NCBI RefSeq assembly: GCF_900188405.1 | Contig: NZ_FZOF01000014.1 | Coordinates: forward strand, 62,001 to 126,000 | Length of the DNA: 64,000 bases | Direction: 5' to 3' | Source: Actinacidiphila glaucinigra | GTDB lineage: Bacteria; Actinomycetota; Actinomycetes; Streptomycetales; Streptomycetaceae | Part shown: positions 39,102 to 48,195 of the stretch, piece after piece | Layout: the number at the start of each line of letters is the position of its first letter | Numbering within the stretch: position 1 is the first letter of the stretch | The notes under the pieces: generated by a model | Told to the model about the DNA's origin: nothing | The model's input: the letters and a program-made list of their open reading frames with translations, nothing else | Databases searched by the model: none | Program-made: the position numbers and the translations under genes

Positions 39102-40670
39102 ATGACCGCACACAGCAGGAACAGGCTCAGGGCCCGCTTCGGGCGATCGCGCACGATCGCCCTGCTGGCCGTGGGCGCAGTGGCCGCGGGGGGACTCGCC
39201 GCCGTGGGCGTCACCGGACTGGAGCCGGGGACGGCACAGGCGTCCAGCCACCGGGAGGCACCGCTGATCTCGGGGGAGCCGCAGTACGACACCACGGACG
39301 TCTACGCGTTCGTCAGCCCCGACCGCCCGGACACCACCACCCTGGTGGCGAACTGGATCCCGTTCGAGGACCCGGCCGGCGGTCCGAACTTCTACAAGTT
39401 CGCCGACGACGCCCAGTACGACATCCACATCGACAGCGACGGCGACGCGCAGGGCGACTACCTCTACCGGTGGACGTTCCAGGACCACGTCCGCAACAAG
39501 AAGACGTTCCTGTACAACACCGGCCCGGTCACCAGCCTCGACGACCCGGACCTGAACTTCCGCCAGACCTACGACATCGACCTGTTCCGGCTGCACGACC
39601 AGCAGGTCACCGGCCGCTACAAGGTCGCGAACGACGTACCGGTCGCACCGTCGAACGTCGGCAAGGCCTCGATGCCGGACTACAACGTGCTGCGCCAGCA
39701 GGCCGTCAAGCACCTCGGCCGCGGCACCACGGTCTTCGCCGGCCAGGCCGACGACCCGTTCTTCCTGGACCTGCGGGTCTTCGACCTGCTCTACGGGGGC
39801 AACCTCTCCGAGGTCGGCGACGACACCCTCAAGGGCTACAACGTCAACACCATAGCCCTGCAGGTCCCGACGGCCTCGATCCGCCAGTCGGCGAAGCAGC
39901 CGGTGGTCGGCATCTGGTCCACCACGCAGCGGCGGACCGCGAACGGCGACTGGGCGCAGGTCTCCCGCCTCGGCATGCCGCTGGTGAACGAGGTGGTCAA
40001 CCCGCTCAAGGACAAGGACCGGTTCAACGCGTCCTCGCCCTGGAACGACGGCCAGTTCCTCAAGAACGTGACGCACCCCGAACTGCCCAAGCTCATCGAG
40101 GGCATCTACAAGATCAAGGCCCCGGCCACCCCGCGCAACGACCTCGTCCAGGTGTTCCTGACGGGCGTGCCCAAGCTCAACCAGCCGCCGCACGTCCGCC
40201 CGTCGGAGATGCTGCGGCTCAACACGGCCGTGCCGCCGGCCGCCAAGCCGAAGCGGCTCGGCGTCCTGGACGGCGACACCGCGGGCTTCCCCAACGGCCG
40301 CAGGCTGGGCGACGACGTCGTCGACATCGCGCTGCAGGTGGTGGAGGGCGAACTGGTCGGGTCGAAGAACGACCTGGGCGACGCGGTCGACGCCAACGAC
40401 CAGACGTTCGGCGCCAGTTTCCCGTACGTGGCCCTGCCCGCGTCCGGCTCGGACGGCCCGCTGGCCAAGCAGGCCACCGAATCGGCGCAGACCGACGGGG
40501 TCACGCAGCTCAACGCGGGCGGCCTGCTCCCCGGGGGCGGTGACGACAACACCGTGCTGATCGCCTCCGCGGCCTCCGGCGGCGCGGGCGTGCTGCTCAT
40601 CGGTGCGGCGCTGCTGTGGTGGCGGATGCGCCGCCGCCCCGCCGGCCGCGGGGCGCACGGCCGGGCCTGA
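39102..40670 (+). CDS. Secreted, membrane-anchored DUF4331 protein
   Basis: A 522-residue exported protein. Residues 1-48 form a signal (RSRTIALLAVGAVAAGGLAA, cleavage near TAQA|SSHREAP). SSHREAPLISGEPQYDTTDVYAFVSPDRPDT is the DUF4331 opening, and the mature domain has many acidic Asp-rich turns (DSDGDAQGDY) that may bind calcium. The C-terminus (TVLIASAASGGAGVLLIGAALLWWRMRRR, about 485-513) is a membrane anchor. Biochemical role unknown. It is the first gene of a row with a TPR protein and a NicO metal transporter, and is divergent from an anti-sigma factor whose sigma factor may control it. ATG 39102 has AAGGA eight bases upstream. Confidence 0.9.
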   Translation: MTAHSRNRLRARFGRSRTIALLAVGAVAAGGLAAVGVTGLEPGTAQASSHREAPLISGEPQYDTTDVYAFVSPDRPDTTTLVANWIPFEDPAGGPNFYKFADDAQYDIHIDSDGDAQGDYLYRWTFQDHVRNKKTFLYNTGPVTSLDDPDLNFRQTYDIDLFRLHDQQVTGRYKVANDVPVAPSNVGKASMPDYNVLRQQAVKHLGRGTTVFAGQADDPFFLDLRVFDLLYGGNLSEVGDDTLKGYNVNTIALQVPTASIRQSAKQPVVGIWSTTQRRTANGDWAQVSRLGMPLVNEVVNPLKDKDRFNASSPWNDGQFLKNVTHPELPKLIEGIYKIKAPATPRNDLVQVFLTGVPKLNQPPHVRPSEMLRLNTAVPPAAKPKRLGVLDGDTAGFPNGRRLGDDVVDIALQVVEGELVGSKNDLGDAVDANDQTFGASFPYVALPASGSDGPLAKQATESAQTDGVTQLNAGGLLPGGGDDNTVLIASAASGGAGVLLIGAALLWWRMRRRPAGRGAHGRA

Positions 40671-40795
40671 GGCCCCGGCCACCGGCCCACCGGCCCACCG
40701 GCCCACCGCAGGAAGCACACCGCACGGCACCCGGCCGGGGCGCACCGCGAGCGCCCCGGCCGGGCTCCACCCCATCATCCCGAAAGGCAGCAGCC

Positions 40796-42151
40796 ATGGA
40801 CGTACCGGCCCCGGGCCGACTGCGCGCCGTCGCCCTGTACGCGGCGCTGGTGCTGGGCCTCGCGCTGGCGCTCACCGCGGGCGCGCTGATCCTCGGCGGG
40901 CCCTCCGCACCGCGGGACACCGCGCGGGCCGCGGCGCCCGCCGCCGACGCCCCCCTGGACCGCCTCGCAGAGGGCGACCTCGCGGGCGGCATCGCGGCCC
41001 TGCAGACGCATCTGCGGGCCCAGCCCAAGGACGCCGCGGGGTGGGCCGCGCTCGGCGCCGCCTACGTCGAGCAGGCCAGGACCAGCGGCGACCCGACCCG
41101 CTACCCGCAGGCGCAGGCGGCGTTCAGCCGCTCGCTGCGGATCTCCCCGCGCGGCAACGACGCCGCTCTCGCCGGGCGTGCCGCGCTCGCCGCCGCCCGC
41201 CACGACTTCCGCACCGCCCTCACCGAGGCCGACCGGGCGCTGAAGGTGAACCCGTACGGAGAGCGCGCCCTGGCCGTCCGCGTCGACGCCCTGGTCGAAC
41301 TCGGCCGCTACGACGAGGCGCTGCGCGCCGCCGAGCACGCCGACGCGGTACGCCCCGGCATCCCGGTCTTCACCCGCCTCGCCTACGTCCACGAACTGCG
41401 CGGCGACCCGGCCCGCGCCCGCCGCGTCCTGACCCGCGCCCTGGACTCCGCCGCGACCCCGGGCGACACCGCCTACGTCGCCACGGCGCTGGGCCAGCTC
41501 GCCTGGAGCCAGGGCCGGTACCCGGCCGCGCTGCGGCACTTCGCCACCGCGCTGCGGGCCGTCCCCGGCTACCTGCCGGCGGTCGAGGGCCGCGGCCGTA
41601 CGTACGCGGCGCGCGGCGACCGGGAGAAGGCCCTGCGCGACCTGGGCCGGGTCGTCGACCGCTACCCGCTGCCCGCGCAACTCGCGGAGCTGGGGGAGTT
41701 GTACGAGGCCGCGGGGCAGAAGGAGCGGGCGGAGCAGCAGTACACGGTGGTCGGCACCTGGATCGCCCTCGCCAGGGCGAACGGCGTCGCCACCGACCTG
41801 GACGCGGCGCTGGTCGCTGCCGACCACGGGGACGCGGCGGAGGCGCTGCGCGCGGCACGGGCCGAATGGTCGCGCCGTCAGACCGTCCACACCGCCGACG
41901 CGCTCGCCTGGGCCCTGCACGTCAACGGCCGCGACCGCGAGGCCCTGCCCTACGCCGAGCGCTCCTCGGCCCCGGGCTACCGCAACGCGGCCTTCCTCTA
42001 CCACCGCGGGGTCATCGAGGCGGCCCTCGGGAAGCGCGAGGCGGCCAGGACGTCGCTGGCCGCGGCGCTCCGCCTCAACCCCGGCTTCTCCCCCACCGCA
42101 GCCCCCGCCGCCCGCCGTGCGCTGGCCCGCATCGAAGGAGACCCGTCATGA
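40796..42151 (+). CDS. Membrane-anchored TPR protein of the DUF4331 operon
   Basis: A 451-residue protein. One N-terminal membrane helix (LRAVALYAALVLGLALALTAGALIL, about 9-33) is followed by at least eight tetratricopeptide repeats: DLAGGIAALQTHLRAQPKDA, AQAAFSRSLRISPRGND, EADRALKVNPYGER, ALRAAEHADAVRP and ALRHFATALRAVPGY are typical A/B helix pairs. The TPR array lies outside the cytoplasm and should bind protein partners, probably the DUF4331 protein. ATG 40796 has AAAGG upstream. It overlaps the NicO gene by four bases (ATGA), so the two are made together. Specific partner not known. Confidence 0.88.
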   Translation: MDVPAPGRLRAVALYAALVLGLALALTAGALILGGPSAPRDTARAAAPAADAPLDRLAEGDLAGGIAALQTHLRAQPKDAAGWAALGAAYVEQARTSGDPTRYPQAQAAFSRSLRISPRGNDAALAGRAALAAARHDFRTALTEADRALKVNPYGERALAVRVDALVELGRYDEALRAAEHADAVRPGIPVFTRLAYVHELRGDPARARRVLTRALDSAATPGDTAYVATALGQLAWSQGRYPAALRHFATALRAVPGYLPAVEGRGRTYAARGDREKALRDLGRVVDRYPLPAQLAELGELYEAAGQKERAEQQYTVVGTWIALARANGVATDLDAALVAADHGDAAEALRAARAEWSRRQTVHTADALAWALHVNGRDREALPYAERSSAPGYRNAAFLYHRGVIEAALGKREAARTSLAAALRLNPGFSPTAAPAARRALARIEGDPS

Positions 42152-43752
42152 TCCTGCGCAGGACGGCCGCCGCGGCGGCCGCGGCAGCGGCGGGAGCGGC
42201 CCTCGCGCTGCTGCCCGCGGGGCAGGCGCAGGCGCATCCGCTGGGCAACTTCACCGTCAACCGCTACGACGGCCTGGTCGCCGCCCCCGGCGTGCTGCGG
42301 ATCGACCACGTCGAGGACCTCGCCGAGATCCCCGCGGCGCAGGCCGTGCCCGCGATCGACCGGGACGGCGACCGGACGCCGGACCGCGCCGAGTTGGCGG
42401 ACTGGGCGGAGGCCCGCTGCGACGCCGCCGCCAGGGGCGCGCGGGCGACCGTCGGCGGGCGCCGCGAACCGGTCGCGGTCCGCCGGGCCACGGCGGCCGT
42501 ACGGCCGGGGCAGGCGGGGCTGACGACGCTGCGCGTCGAGTGCCGGATGACGGCGCGGCTGCCGTCCGGGGAGCCGGTGTCCCTGGAGTACCGTCCGGCG
42601 GACGTCGCCACCGGGCCGGGCTGGCGGGAGATCACCGCGCGCGGCGACCGCGTGACCCTCCACGACGCCGATGTGCCTGGGGAGTCGGTGTCGCGGCGGC
42701 TCACCGCGTACCCGAAGGACCTGCTGTCCTCGCCCGCCGACGAACGGGCGGCCGGCTTCCGGCTGACCCCGGGCGGCCCCGCGCTGGCGGCGGAGGGGGA
42801 CTCCCCCGCCACCGCCGGTGTGCTGCCGCGCGGCGCGGACCGCTGGACGCGGGCCCTCACGGACCTGGTGTCGCGGCACGCGCTCACCCCGGGCTTCGCC
42901 GCCCTGGCGCTGCTGACGGCGCTGGCGCTGGGCGCGATGCACGCGCTCGCGCCCGGGCACGGCAAGACGCTGATGGCCGCAGCGGCCGCGGCGGGCGGGC
43001 GGCGGTCGCGCCGGGACATGGTCGCGCTGGGCGCGTCGGTGACGGTCACCCACACGCTGGGGGTGTTCGCACTCGGCCTGCTGGTGACGACCGGCTCGGC
43101 CGCGGCGCCCTCGGTCATCGGCTGGCTGGGTGTCGCGAGCGGCGTACTCGTCGCCGGCGCCGGGGCGGCGCTGCTCCGCCGCGCGTGGCGGCTGCGGGGG
43201 CACCACCACGGGCACGGGCACGGCCACGACCACCACCACGACCACGGGCACGGGCACGGCCCCCACCAGCACGGACACCCGCACCAACACCCCGCTCCCT
43301 CCCCCGGGACGGCGGCACAGGCCGCGCCCGCCGCCGTCCTCACCGCCGAACGCCCCGCGCCGCGGCCCCCCGTCCACACGCACCCGCACCCGCACACCCA
43401 CACCCACGAGCCGCGGCCCACCCTGCGGGGCACGATCCTGCTGGGCTTCGCGGGCGGGCTCGTCCCCAGTCCCTCCGCGGTCGTCGTCCTGGTGGGCGCG
43501 GCGGCGCTGGGCCAGGCCTGGTTCGGCTTCCTGCTGGTCCTCGCGTACGGCGCGGGGCTGGCGATCACGCTCACGGCCGCCGGTTTCGCCGTCGTCCGCC
43601 TCGGGCGGCTGGCCGGGAAGGCGTCGGCGATGCGGGTCCGCGGCGGGCTGTTCACGGCGGCACGCCGGCTCGCGCCCCTGGCCACCGCGTCCGTGGTGCT
43701 GGTGCTGGGCTGCGGCCTGGTGCTCAGGGCGGCGCTGGCGATGGCCGGTTGA
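42148..43752 (+). CDS. NicO-family nickel/cobalt-type transporter with a His-rich loop
   Basis: A 534-residue protein. A signal peptide (1-28, ending GQAQA|HPLGN) precedes an extracytoplasmic domain (30-230) with a DRDGDRTPDRAEL EF-hand-like loop. Six hydrophobic helices follow. NicO motifs: GAMHALAPGHGKTL (His-x4-His near 277) and the second repeat GFAGGLVPSPSAVVVLVGA. Between them lie two histidine clusters (about 352-382 and 409-422), typical metal-collecting loops. It would export or import Ni2+/Co2+ or another transition metal. It is the last gene of the DUF4331-TPR-NicO operon, overlapping the TPR stop. Confidence 0.9.
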   Translation: MILRRTAAAAAAAAAGAALALLPAGQAQAHPLGNFTVNRYDGLVAAPGVLRIDHVEDLAEIPAAQAVPAIDRDGDRTPDRAELADWAEARCDAAARGARATVGGRREPVAVRRATAAVRPGQAGLTTLRVECRMTARLPSGEPVSLEYRPADVATGPGWREITARGDRVTLHDADVPGESVSRRLTAYPKDLLSSPADERAAGFRLTPGGPALAAEGDSPATAGVLPRGADRWTRALTDLVSRHALTPGFAALALLTALALGAMHALAPGHGKTLMAAAAAAGGRRSRRDMVALGASVTVTHTLGVFALGLLVTTGSAAAPSVIGWLGVASGVLVAGAGAALLRRAWRLRGHHHGHGHGHDHHHDHGHGHGPHQHGHPHQHPAPSPGTAAQAAPAAVLTAERPAPRPPVHTHPHPHTHTHEPRPTLRGTILLGFAGGLVPSPSAVVVLVGAAALGQAWFGFLLVLAYGAGLAITLTAAGFAVVRLGRLAGKASAMRVRGGLFTAARRLAPLATASVVLVLGCGLVLRAALAMAG

Positions 43753-43834
43753 GGGAGCTTTCCGTCGAAAGGGTCCGTTCGGGAGGAAGTTCGGTCATGC
43801 TGGGCTGCGGGCGGCACGAAGGGGGGACACGCCG

Positions 43835-45469
43835 ATGACACGGCTCGTGGCGGGGCGCTACCGGCTGATCAGCGAGCTGGGCCGGGGCGGCATGGGAGTG
43901 GTGTGGCTGGCCCGGGACGAACTGCTGGGCCGCGAGGTGGCCGTCAAGGAGGTCAAGGCCCCGCCGGGCCTGGAGGACCGGGAGGTCGAGCGCCTGTACG
44001 CCCGGCTGCAGCAGGAGGGGATCGCGGCCGCGCGGGTCGAGCACCCCAACGTCATCAAGGTGTACGACGTCGCCATGGCCGAGGGCAGCCCGTGGATCGT
44101 CATGGAGCTCGTGCGGGGCGTGACGCTCGACGACGTCCTCGACGCGGAGGGCCCCGTGGACCCGCGCCGCGCCGCGGGGATCGGCGGCAAAGTGCTGGAG
44201 GCGCTGCGCGCCGGCCATGCCGCCGGGGTGCTGCACCGCGACGTGAAGCCGGGCAACGTACTGATCGGCAACGACGGCCGGGTCGTGCTCACCGACTTCG
44301 GCATCGCCATGATCGAGGGCTCCTCGGCGATCACCCGCACCGGCGAACTGGTCGGCTCACCCGAGTACCTGGCCCCCGAGCGGGCGCTGGGCCGCCGCCC
44401 CGGACCGGAGTCGGACCTGTGGTCGCTCGGGGTGCTGCTGTACGTGGCGGTGGAGGGCGGTTCGCCGTTCCGCCGCGAGACGGCGCTGAGCACGATGCGC
44501 GCGGTGGTGGACGAGGAACTGCCCGCGCCGCGCCGGGCGGGACCCCTCGCACCGGTGATCACGGGGCTGCTGCAGAAGGACCCGGCGGCCCGGCCCACGG
44601 GCGAGGAGGTGCAGCGGCGGCTGGACGCCCTCGCCGCCGGGCGCACCCCGCCCGGGGCCGGAACGGCGTACGCCACCACCCAGGCCGCCGTACCGCTGCC
44701 GCCGGGGCCGGGCGGCACACCGTTCCGGTCGACACCGGTCTCCTCGACACCGATCGGGCCGACGGCCCCCGTGGGCGCCGGATACGGCGCCGCGCCCGCG
44801 GACGGTCCCCGGGCCCGGCCGCGCCGCGCGGCGGTGGCGATGGCGGCGGGCGTGCTCGCCCTCGCCCTGGGCATCGGGGGCGTGGCCTACGCCCTCCTCG
44901 ACGAGGACCCGGCCGGCGGTTCCGGCCGCGGCACCACCGCAGGCAACACCCCTGACGGCGGCCGCACCCCGTCCGCCACCGGCTCGCAGGACGACGACGG
45001 CGACGCGGACGCCAGCGGTTACGAGGCGACGGCCGGGGGCGGTTCGGGTTCCCCGCACACCTCTGCGCCGCCCTCCACGCCGGCGCAGGTGAACGTCCAC
45101 GTCACGGTGTCGGCCGTGCGCGACACCTACACCGGGAGCTGTCCGCCGCCCGCGGCGCAGGCGCCGTCCTTCTCCGCGGTCGTCACGGTCGACCGCACTC
45201 CGGTGACGGTCTCCTATCGCTGGACGTCGAGCGCCGGTGGTTCCGACCACGCCTGGCAGACCCTCGACTTCCCCGCGGGGGGCCCGAAGAGCCGCACGGT
45301 CCCGTACACGGAGCCGTCCTACGAGCCGGACGGCACGATCGAGGGCTGGGTCGCGTTCGCCGTGCGCAGCCCGGTGCGGGCGGAGTCCGTACACGTCCCG
45401 TTCACGGTCACCTGCCGGGCGCCGAGCCCGTCGCCGAGCGCCTCGGACGGGACGGCTCCGTCCCCCTGA
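43835..45469 (+). CDS. Receptor-type serine/threonine protein kinase
   Basis: A 544-residue Hanks-type kinase. Kinase domain 8-265: GRGGMGVVW (glycine loop, 16-24), VAVKEV (Lys 38), HRDVKPGN (134-141, catalytic Asp 136), TDFG (Asp 154), GSPEYLAPER (activation end). A Pro/Ala linker leads to one membrane helix (about 334-355), then an exported Ser/Thr/Gly-rich spacer (365-410) and a beta domain with NVHVTVSAVRDTYTGSCPPP and VTVDRTPVTVSYRWTSSAGGSDH. It has no PASTA repeats; the outside domain may sense an unknown ligand. It lies 82 bases after NicO and may belong to the same functional set. GGGGGGAC ten bases before ATG 43835. Confidence 0.93.
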   Translation: MTRLVAGRYRLISELGRGGMGVVWLARDELLGREVAVKEVKAPPGLEDREVERLYARLQQEGIAAARVEHPNVIKVYDVAMAEGSPWIVMELVRGVTLDDVLDAEGPVDPRRAAGIGGKVLEALRAGHAAGVLHRDVKPGNVLIGNDGRVVLTDFGIAMIEGSSAITRTGELVGSPEYLAPERALGRRPGPESDLWSLGVLLYVAVEGGSPFRRETALSTMRAVVDEELPAPRRAGPLAPVITGLLQKDPAARPTGEEVQRRLDALAAGRTPPGAGTAYATTQAAVPLPPGPGGTPFRSTPVSSTPIGPTAPVGAGYGAAPADGPRARPRRAAVAMAAGVLALALGIGGVAYALLDEDPAGGSGRGTTAGNTPDGGRTPSATGSQDDDGDADASGYEATAGGGSGSPHTSAPPSTPAQVNVHVTVSAVRDTYTGSCPPPAAQAPSFSAVVTVDRTPVTVSYRWTSSAGGSDHAWQTLDFPAGGPKSRTVPYTEPSYEPDGTIEGWVAFAVRSPVRAESVHVPFTVTCRAPSPSPSASDGTAPSP

Positions 45470-45486
45470 GGACGCCCCGGCACGGG

Positions 45487-45520
45487 CGAGGGGTGCCGGG
45501 CGCCGGCCCGGCACCCCTCG
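45487..45520. terminator. Strong hairpin terminator
   Basis: CGAGGGGTGCCGGG (45487-45500) pairs perfectly with CCCGGCACCCCTCG (45507-45520), six-base loop, between the convergent kinase and lipase genes. Bidirectional. Confidence 0.85.
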
Positions 45521-45563
45521 TCTCACGTCGTGCGGGTGCTCCGTACCGTCGTCGTGCCGCGGG

Positions 45564-46355
45564 TCACGCGGCGGAGGTGAACACCGGCAGGTAGCCGCCG
45601 GACTGGCCGGAGGCGGTGGGGTGGTACGACTCGTAGACGGGGAGGGTGAGGCTGTGCAGCCACGCCGAGCCCGAGCAGAGCTCGTGCCCGGTGAAGGTGC
45701 CCCGGACGTCGGCGAAGGCGAAGCCGTGGTCGGCGGCGCGCTTGGCGGTGACGGTGTCGAGGAGGTCGGCCGCGTCGTTGATGGCCCTGCGCTTGGTCTC
45801 GCTGAGGCCGATGCAGGTGGTGCCCAGCTTGTAGAAGCGCGGGTAGCCGAGGACGACGACACGGGCCGAGGGCGATCGGGAGCTGATGGCGTTGTAGACG
45901 GAGTCGAGCCGTGCGGGCAGCTGGTTGTCGGCGAAGTCCCTGGCCTGGTTGATACGGCTGAGGCAGGTGCTGTCGGAGCTGAGGACGCAGGTGGTCATCA
46001 CGTCGGCGAAGCCGGCGTCGTTGCCGCCGATGCTGATGCTGACCAGGGTCGTCGAGGAGTTGAGGGGACCGAGCTGGTTGTTGAGCACGTCGGTCGTGGT
46101 CGCTCCGGAACACGCGGTGAAAGAGAACCCGGACGGGCTATGCGCGTTCGCCCACAACCGGGGGAACGCCTTGCTGCTGCGGTAGCAGCTGCCGCTCGCG
46201 CTGTCGTAGCTGCCGGCCCCGACTCCGGCGGAGTACGAGTCGCCGAGGGCCGCGTAGACGGGGCCGGCGGCGTGGGCGGAGCCGGCACCGAACAGGGCGA
46301 GTGCGGTGGTAAGGAGAAGTGCGGATGCGGCTGACACGAAACGGGACAGTCTCAT
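45564..46355 (-). CDS. Secreted SGNH/GDSL lipase
   Basis: A 263-residue secreted esterase/lipase. Signal peptide 1-29 (RLSRFVSAASALLLTTALALFGAGSAHA). Block I: ALGDSYSAGVGAG (catalytic Ser about 39). Block III: SIGGNDAGFAD (oxyanion Gly and Asn about 102-104). Block V: YESYHPTASGQSGG (Asp/His dyad, His about 249). Six cysteines pair as in the Streptomyces GDSL lipases (for example CYRSSK, CSGATTT, TTCVLSSDSTC). Size and disulphides match the characterised streptomycete lipase/phospholipase group. ATG 46355 has AAGGGAGG, an excellent site. A 30-bp dyad lies 64-93 bases upstream. Confidence 0.94.
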   Translation of the reverse strand: MRLSRFVSAASALLLTTALALFGAGSAHAAGPVYAALGDSYSAGVGAGSYDSASGSCYRSSKAFPRLWANAHSPSGFSFTACSGATTTDVLNNQLGPLNSSTTLVSISIGGNDAGFADVMTTCVLSSDSTCLSRINQARDFADNQLPARLDSVYNAISSRSPSARVVVLGYPRFYKLGTTCIGLSETKRRAINDAADLLDTVTAKRAADHGFAFADVRGTFTGHELCSGSAWLHSLTLPVYESYHPTASGQSGGYLPVFTSAA

Positions 46356-46691
46356 GGAACCTCCCTTAGCAGGATCTCTGCCGCATCTTTCGTACCGCGC
46401 AGTAACACGTTCGGGAAGTGTCCATGCCAAGATTTCTTGACATGGACATTCCTGTCAGTCGAGCGATCGCCGCCGCACGCGCCGAATGTGACGCCGCCTC
46501 GGCCCAGGGGCTGCCGTTCGAACACAGCGCCCCCGCCGGGCGAACAGTTCGACGGAAATCGCCCACATCATGAGGGCCCGTCACCCCTTCGTGGGCGGCG
46601 GCTGCTTCTGTTCGCCCCTTCCTTGACGCACGCGCCCGAATTGAGCGACATTGAACTACTGCATCCGGCGTTTTGGGGGGCAAAGTCGCCA
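46356..46691. other. Divergent regulatory gap, lipase / membrane protein
   Basis: 336 bp without a credible gene; a frame open through it on the plus strand has no ribosome binding site or conserved pattern. It holds the lipase promoter region with a 30-bp dyad (46419-46448) in an A+T-rich stretch, and a TTGAGC...TTGAAC region near 46637-46655 before the membrane protein. Confidence 0.5.
46419..46448. promoter_or_regulatory. 30-bp dyad operator before the lipase gene
   Basis: TGTCCATG-C-CAAG then ATTT then CTTG-A-CATGGACA: 12 of 13 positions on each side pair. GGAAG and TTCC extend it partly. A site this long and symmetric suggests a dimer or tetramer of a dedicated regulator. It lies 64 bases before the lipase start. 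Confidence 0.7.
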
Positions 46692-47096
46692 ATGCAACCA
46701 ACGCGTAGAGACAACGCATCCGGTCACCCGATCGGCAACGAATCACTTCCCTTGCTGGCGGGCGCCGCCGTGGGAGTCGGCGGGGTCGGGGCGGTGCTCG
46801 CGCTGGCGGACATCGCCTCGCCCGTCAGGGCACCTTTCACCTTCTTCTTCCTGCTGGCCGCCCCGGCGGCAGCGCTCGCCGGGGCTCTGCGCTCCCTCGA
46901 CCCGCTGAGCCGGGCGGTGGTGGCGGCCGGCGGCACGATCGTGATCGACCTGCTGGTGGCGCAGGGCCTGCTGGCCCTGCACATGTGGTCGGTCCGCGGG
47001 GGTGTCGCGGTGATCGCGGCGCTGAGCGCCGCACTGTTCCTGCTGCCGCTGCTGCGGCACTCCCTTGCCCGGGCCGAGAGAAGGCGGACTCCGTAA
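46692..47096 (+). CDS. Small four-helix integral membrane protein
   Basis: A 134-residue protein. After a polar start (MQPTRRDNASGHPIGNES) there are four hydrophobic helices: LPLLAGAAVGVGGVGAVLAL, APFTFFFLLAAPAAALAGAL, VVAAGGTIVIDLLVAQGLLAL and VAVIAALSAALFLLPLL, and a basic end RHSLARAERRRTP. No catalytic motif. It is one base before the acyltransferase-like gene and so leads that gene cluster. It may anchor or assist export of a cell-surface polymer (inference from position). The ribosome binding site is weak: GGGGGG lies 13 bases upstream. Confidence 0.75.
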   Translation: MQPTRRDNASGHPIGNESLPLLAGAAVGVGGVGAVLALADIASPVRAPFTFFFLLAAPAAALAGALRSLDPLSRAVVAAGGTIVIDLLVAQGLLALHMWSVRGGVAVIAALSAALFLLPLLRHSLARAERRRTP

Positions 47097-47097
47097 A

Positions 47098-48195
47098 GTG
47101 GACATCACCGTGTACCGCCCCGGCGAACTCACCGCCGCCGACCGGGCGGAGTGGACCCGCGTGCAGGACCAGGCCGTCGCGTCGGGCAGCCCGCAGATGG
47201 GGAACCCCTTCCTGTCACCCGAGTTCACGCTCGCCGTGGCGCACCACCACCGGGGCGTGCGCATCGCCGTGGTCCGCGAGGACGGCGTCCCGGTCGCCTT
47301 CTTCCCGTACCAGCGCTCGGCGGCCGGCGTGGGCCGGGCCGTCGGGCTCGGGCTGTCGGACTGCCAGGGGCTGGTGCACCGGCCAGGCTTCCAGTGGGAC
47401 GCGCGGGAGCTGCTGCGCGCCTGCGGGCTGGCCGTCTGGGAGTTCGACCACCTGATGGAGGGCCAGAAGCCCTTCGAGGAGGGCGCGACCGGGACGTACC
47501 CCTCACCCGTCATGGACGTGGAACACGGGTACGAGGCGTATCTCGGCCATCTTCGCGCGCACTCGCCCAAGTTCCTGCGGACCACACTCGCCAAGGAGCG
47601 CAAACTCGGCCGGGACGTCGGCGAGGTGCGCTACGTGCACGACGAGCGGGACGTCGCGGCGCTGCGGCGGCTGATGGCGTGGAAGTCCGCCCAGTACCGA
47701 AGAACCGGGCGCAGCGACCGCTTCGCCCGGCCGTGGATCGTCGAGCTGGTGGAGCACCTCTTCCACACCCGCACCGAGGGCTTCGCGGGGCAGCTGTCGG
47801 TGCTGTACGCGGGAGAACGGCCGGTCGCGGCGCACTTCGGGATGCGTTCGCCCGCCGTACTGGCCTGCTGGTTCCCGGCGTACGACACGGAGTTCTCGAA
47901 GTTCTCGCCGGGTCTGGTGCTGCACCTGCGGATGGCGGAGGGAGCCGCCGCCGACGGGGTGGCCCAGCTCGATCTGGGCCGGGGCCACAAGGAGTACAAG
48001 GAGTCGCTCAAGACGCGGGATCTGGCGGTCTCCGAAGGGTGGGTGACCCGCCGGCATCCGGTCGCGCTCGGACATCGCGCCCGGCGCGCGCCGGTGCGCG
48101 CGCTGCGCAACGCGGTGACGGCCCGGCCCGCGCTGCGGGAGCCTGCGGACCGATTCCTCAAGCGTGTGGGGCGGTTGCGCGCCGGCGCTCAATAG
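47098..48195 (+). CDS. GNAT/BioF2-like (Fem-related) acyltransferase
   Basis: A 365-residue protein of the BioF2/CelD-like acyltransferase group with two linked GNAT folds. N-half: ITVYRPGELTAADRAEWTRVQ, NPFLSPEFTLAVAHHHRGVRIAVV. C-half: LRAHSPKFLRTTLAKERKLGRDV, RRLMAWKSAQYRRTG, FAGQLSVLYAGERPVAAHFGM, ACWFPAYDTEFSKFSPGLVLHLRMAEGA and LDLGRGHKEYKESLKTRD. Such proteins occur in exopolysaccharide and cellulose loci and may N-acylate sugars or peptidyl groups. GTG 47098 is taken because it follows the membrane-protein stop directly; it has no strong ribosome binding site and may be translated by coupling. Confidence 0.85.
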   Translation: MDITVYRPGELTAADRAEWTRVQDQAVASGSPQMGNPFLSPEFTLAVAHHHRGVRIAVVREDGVPVAFFPYQRSAAGVGRAVGLGLSDCQGLVHRPGFQWDARELLRACGLAVWEFDHLMEGQKPFEEGATGTYPSPVMDVEHGYEAYLGHLRAHSPKFLRTTLAKERKLGRDVGEVRYVHDERDVAALRRLMAWKSAQYRRTGRSDRFARPWIVELVEHLFHTRTEGFAGQLSVLYAGERPVAAHFGMRSPAVLACWFPAYDTEFSKFSPGLVLHLRMAEGAAADGVAQLDLGRGHKEYKESLKTRDLAVSEGWVTRRHPVALGHRARRAPVRALRNAVTARPALREPADRFLKRVGRLRAGAQ

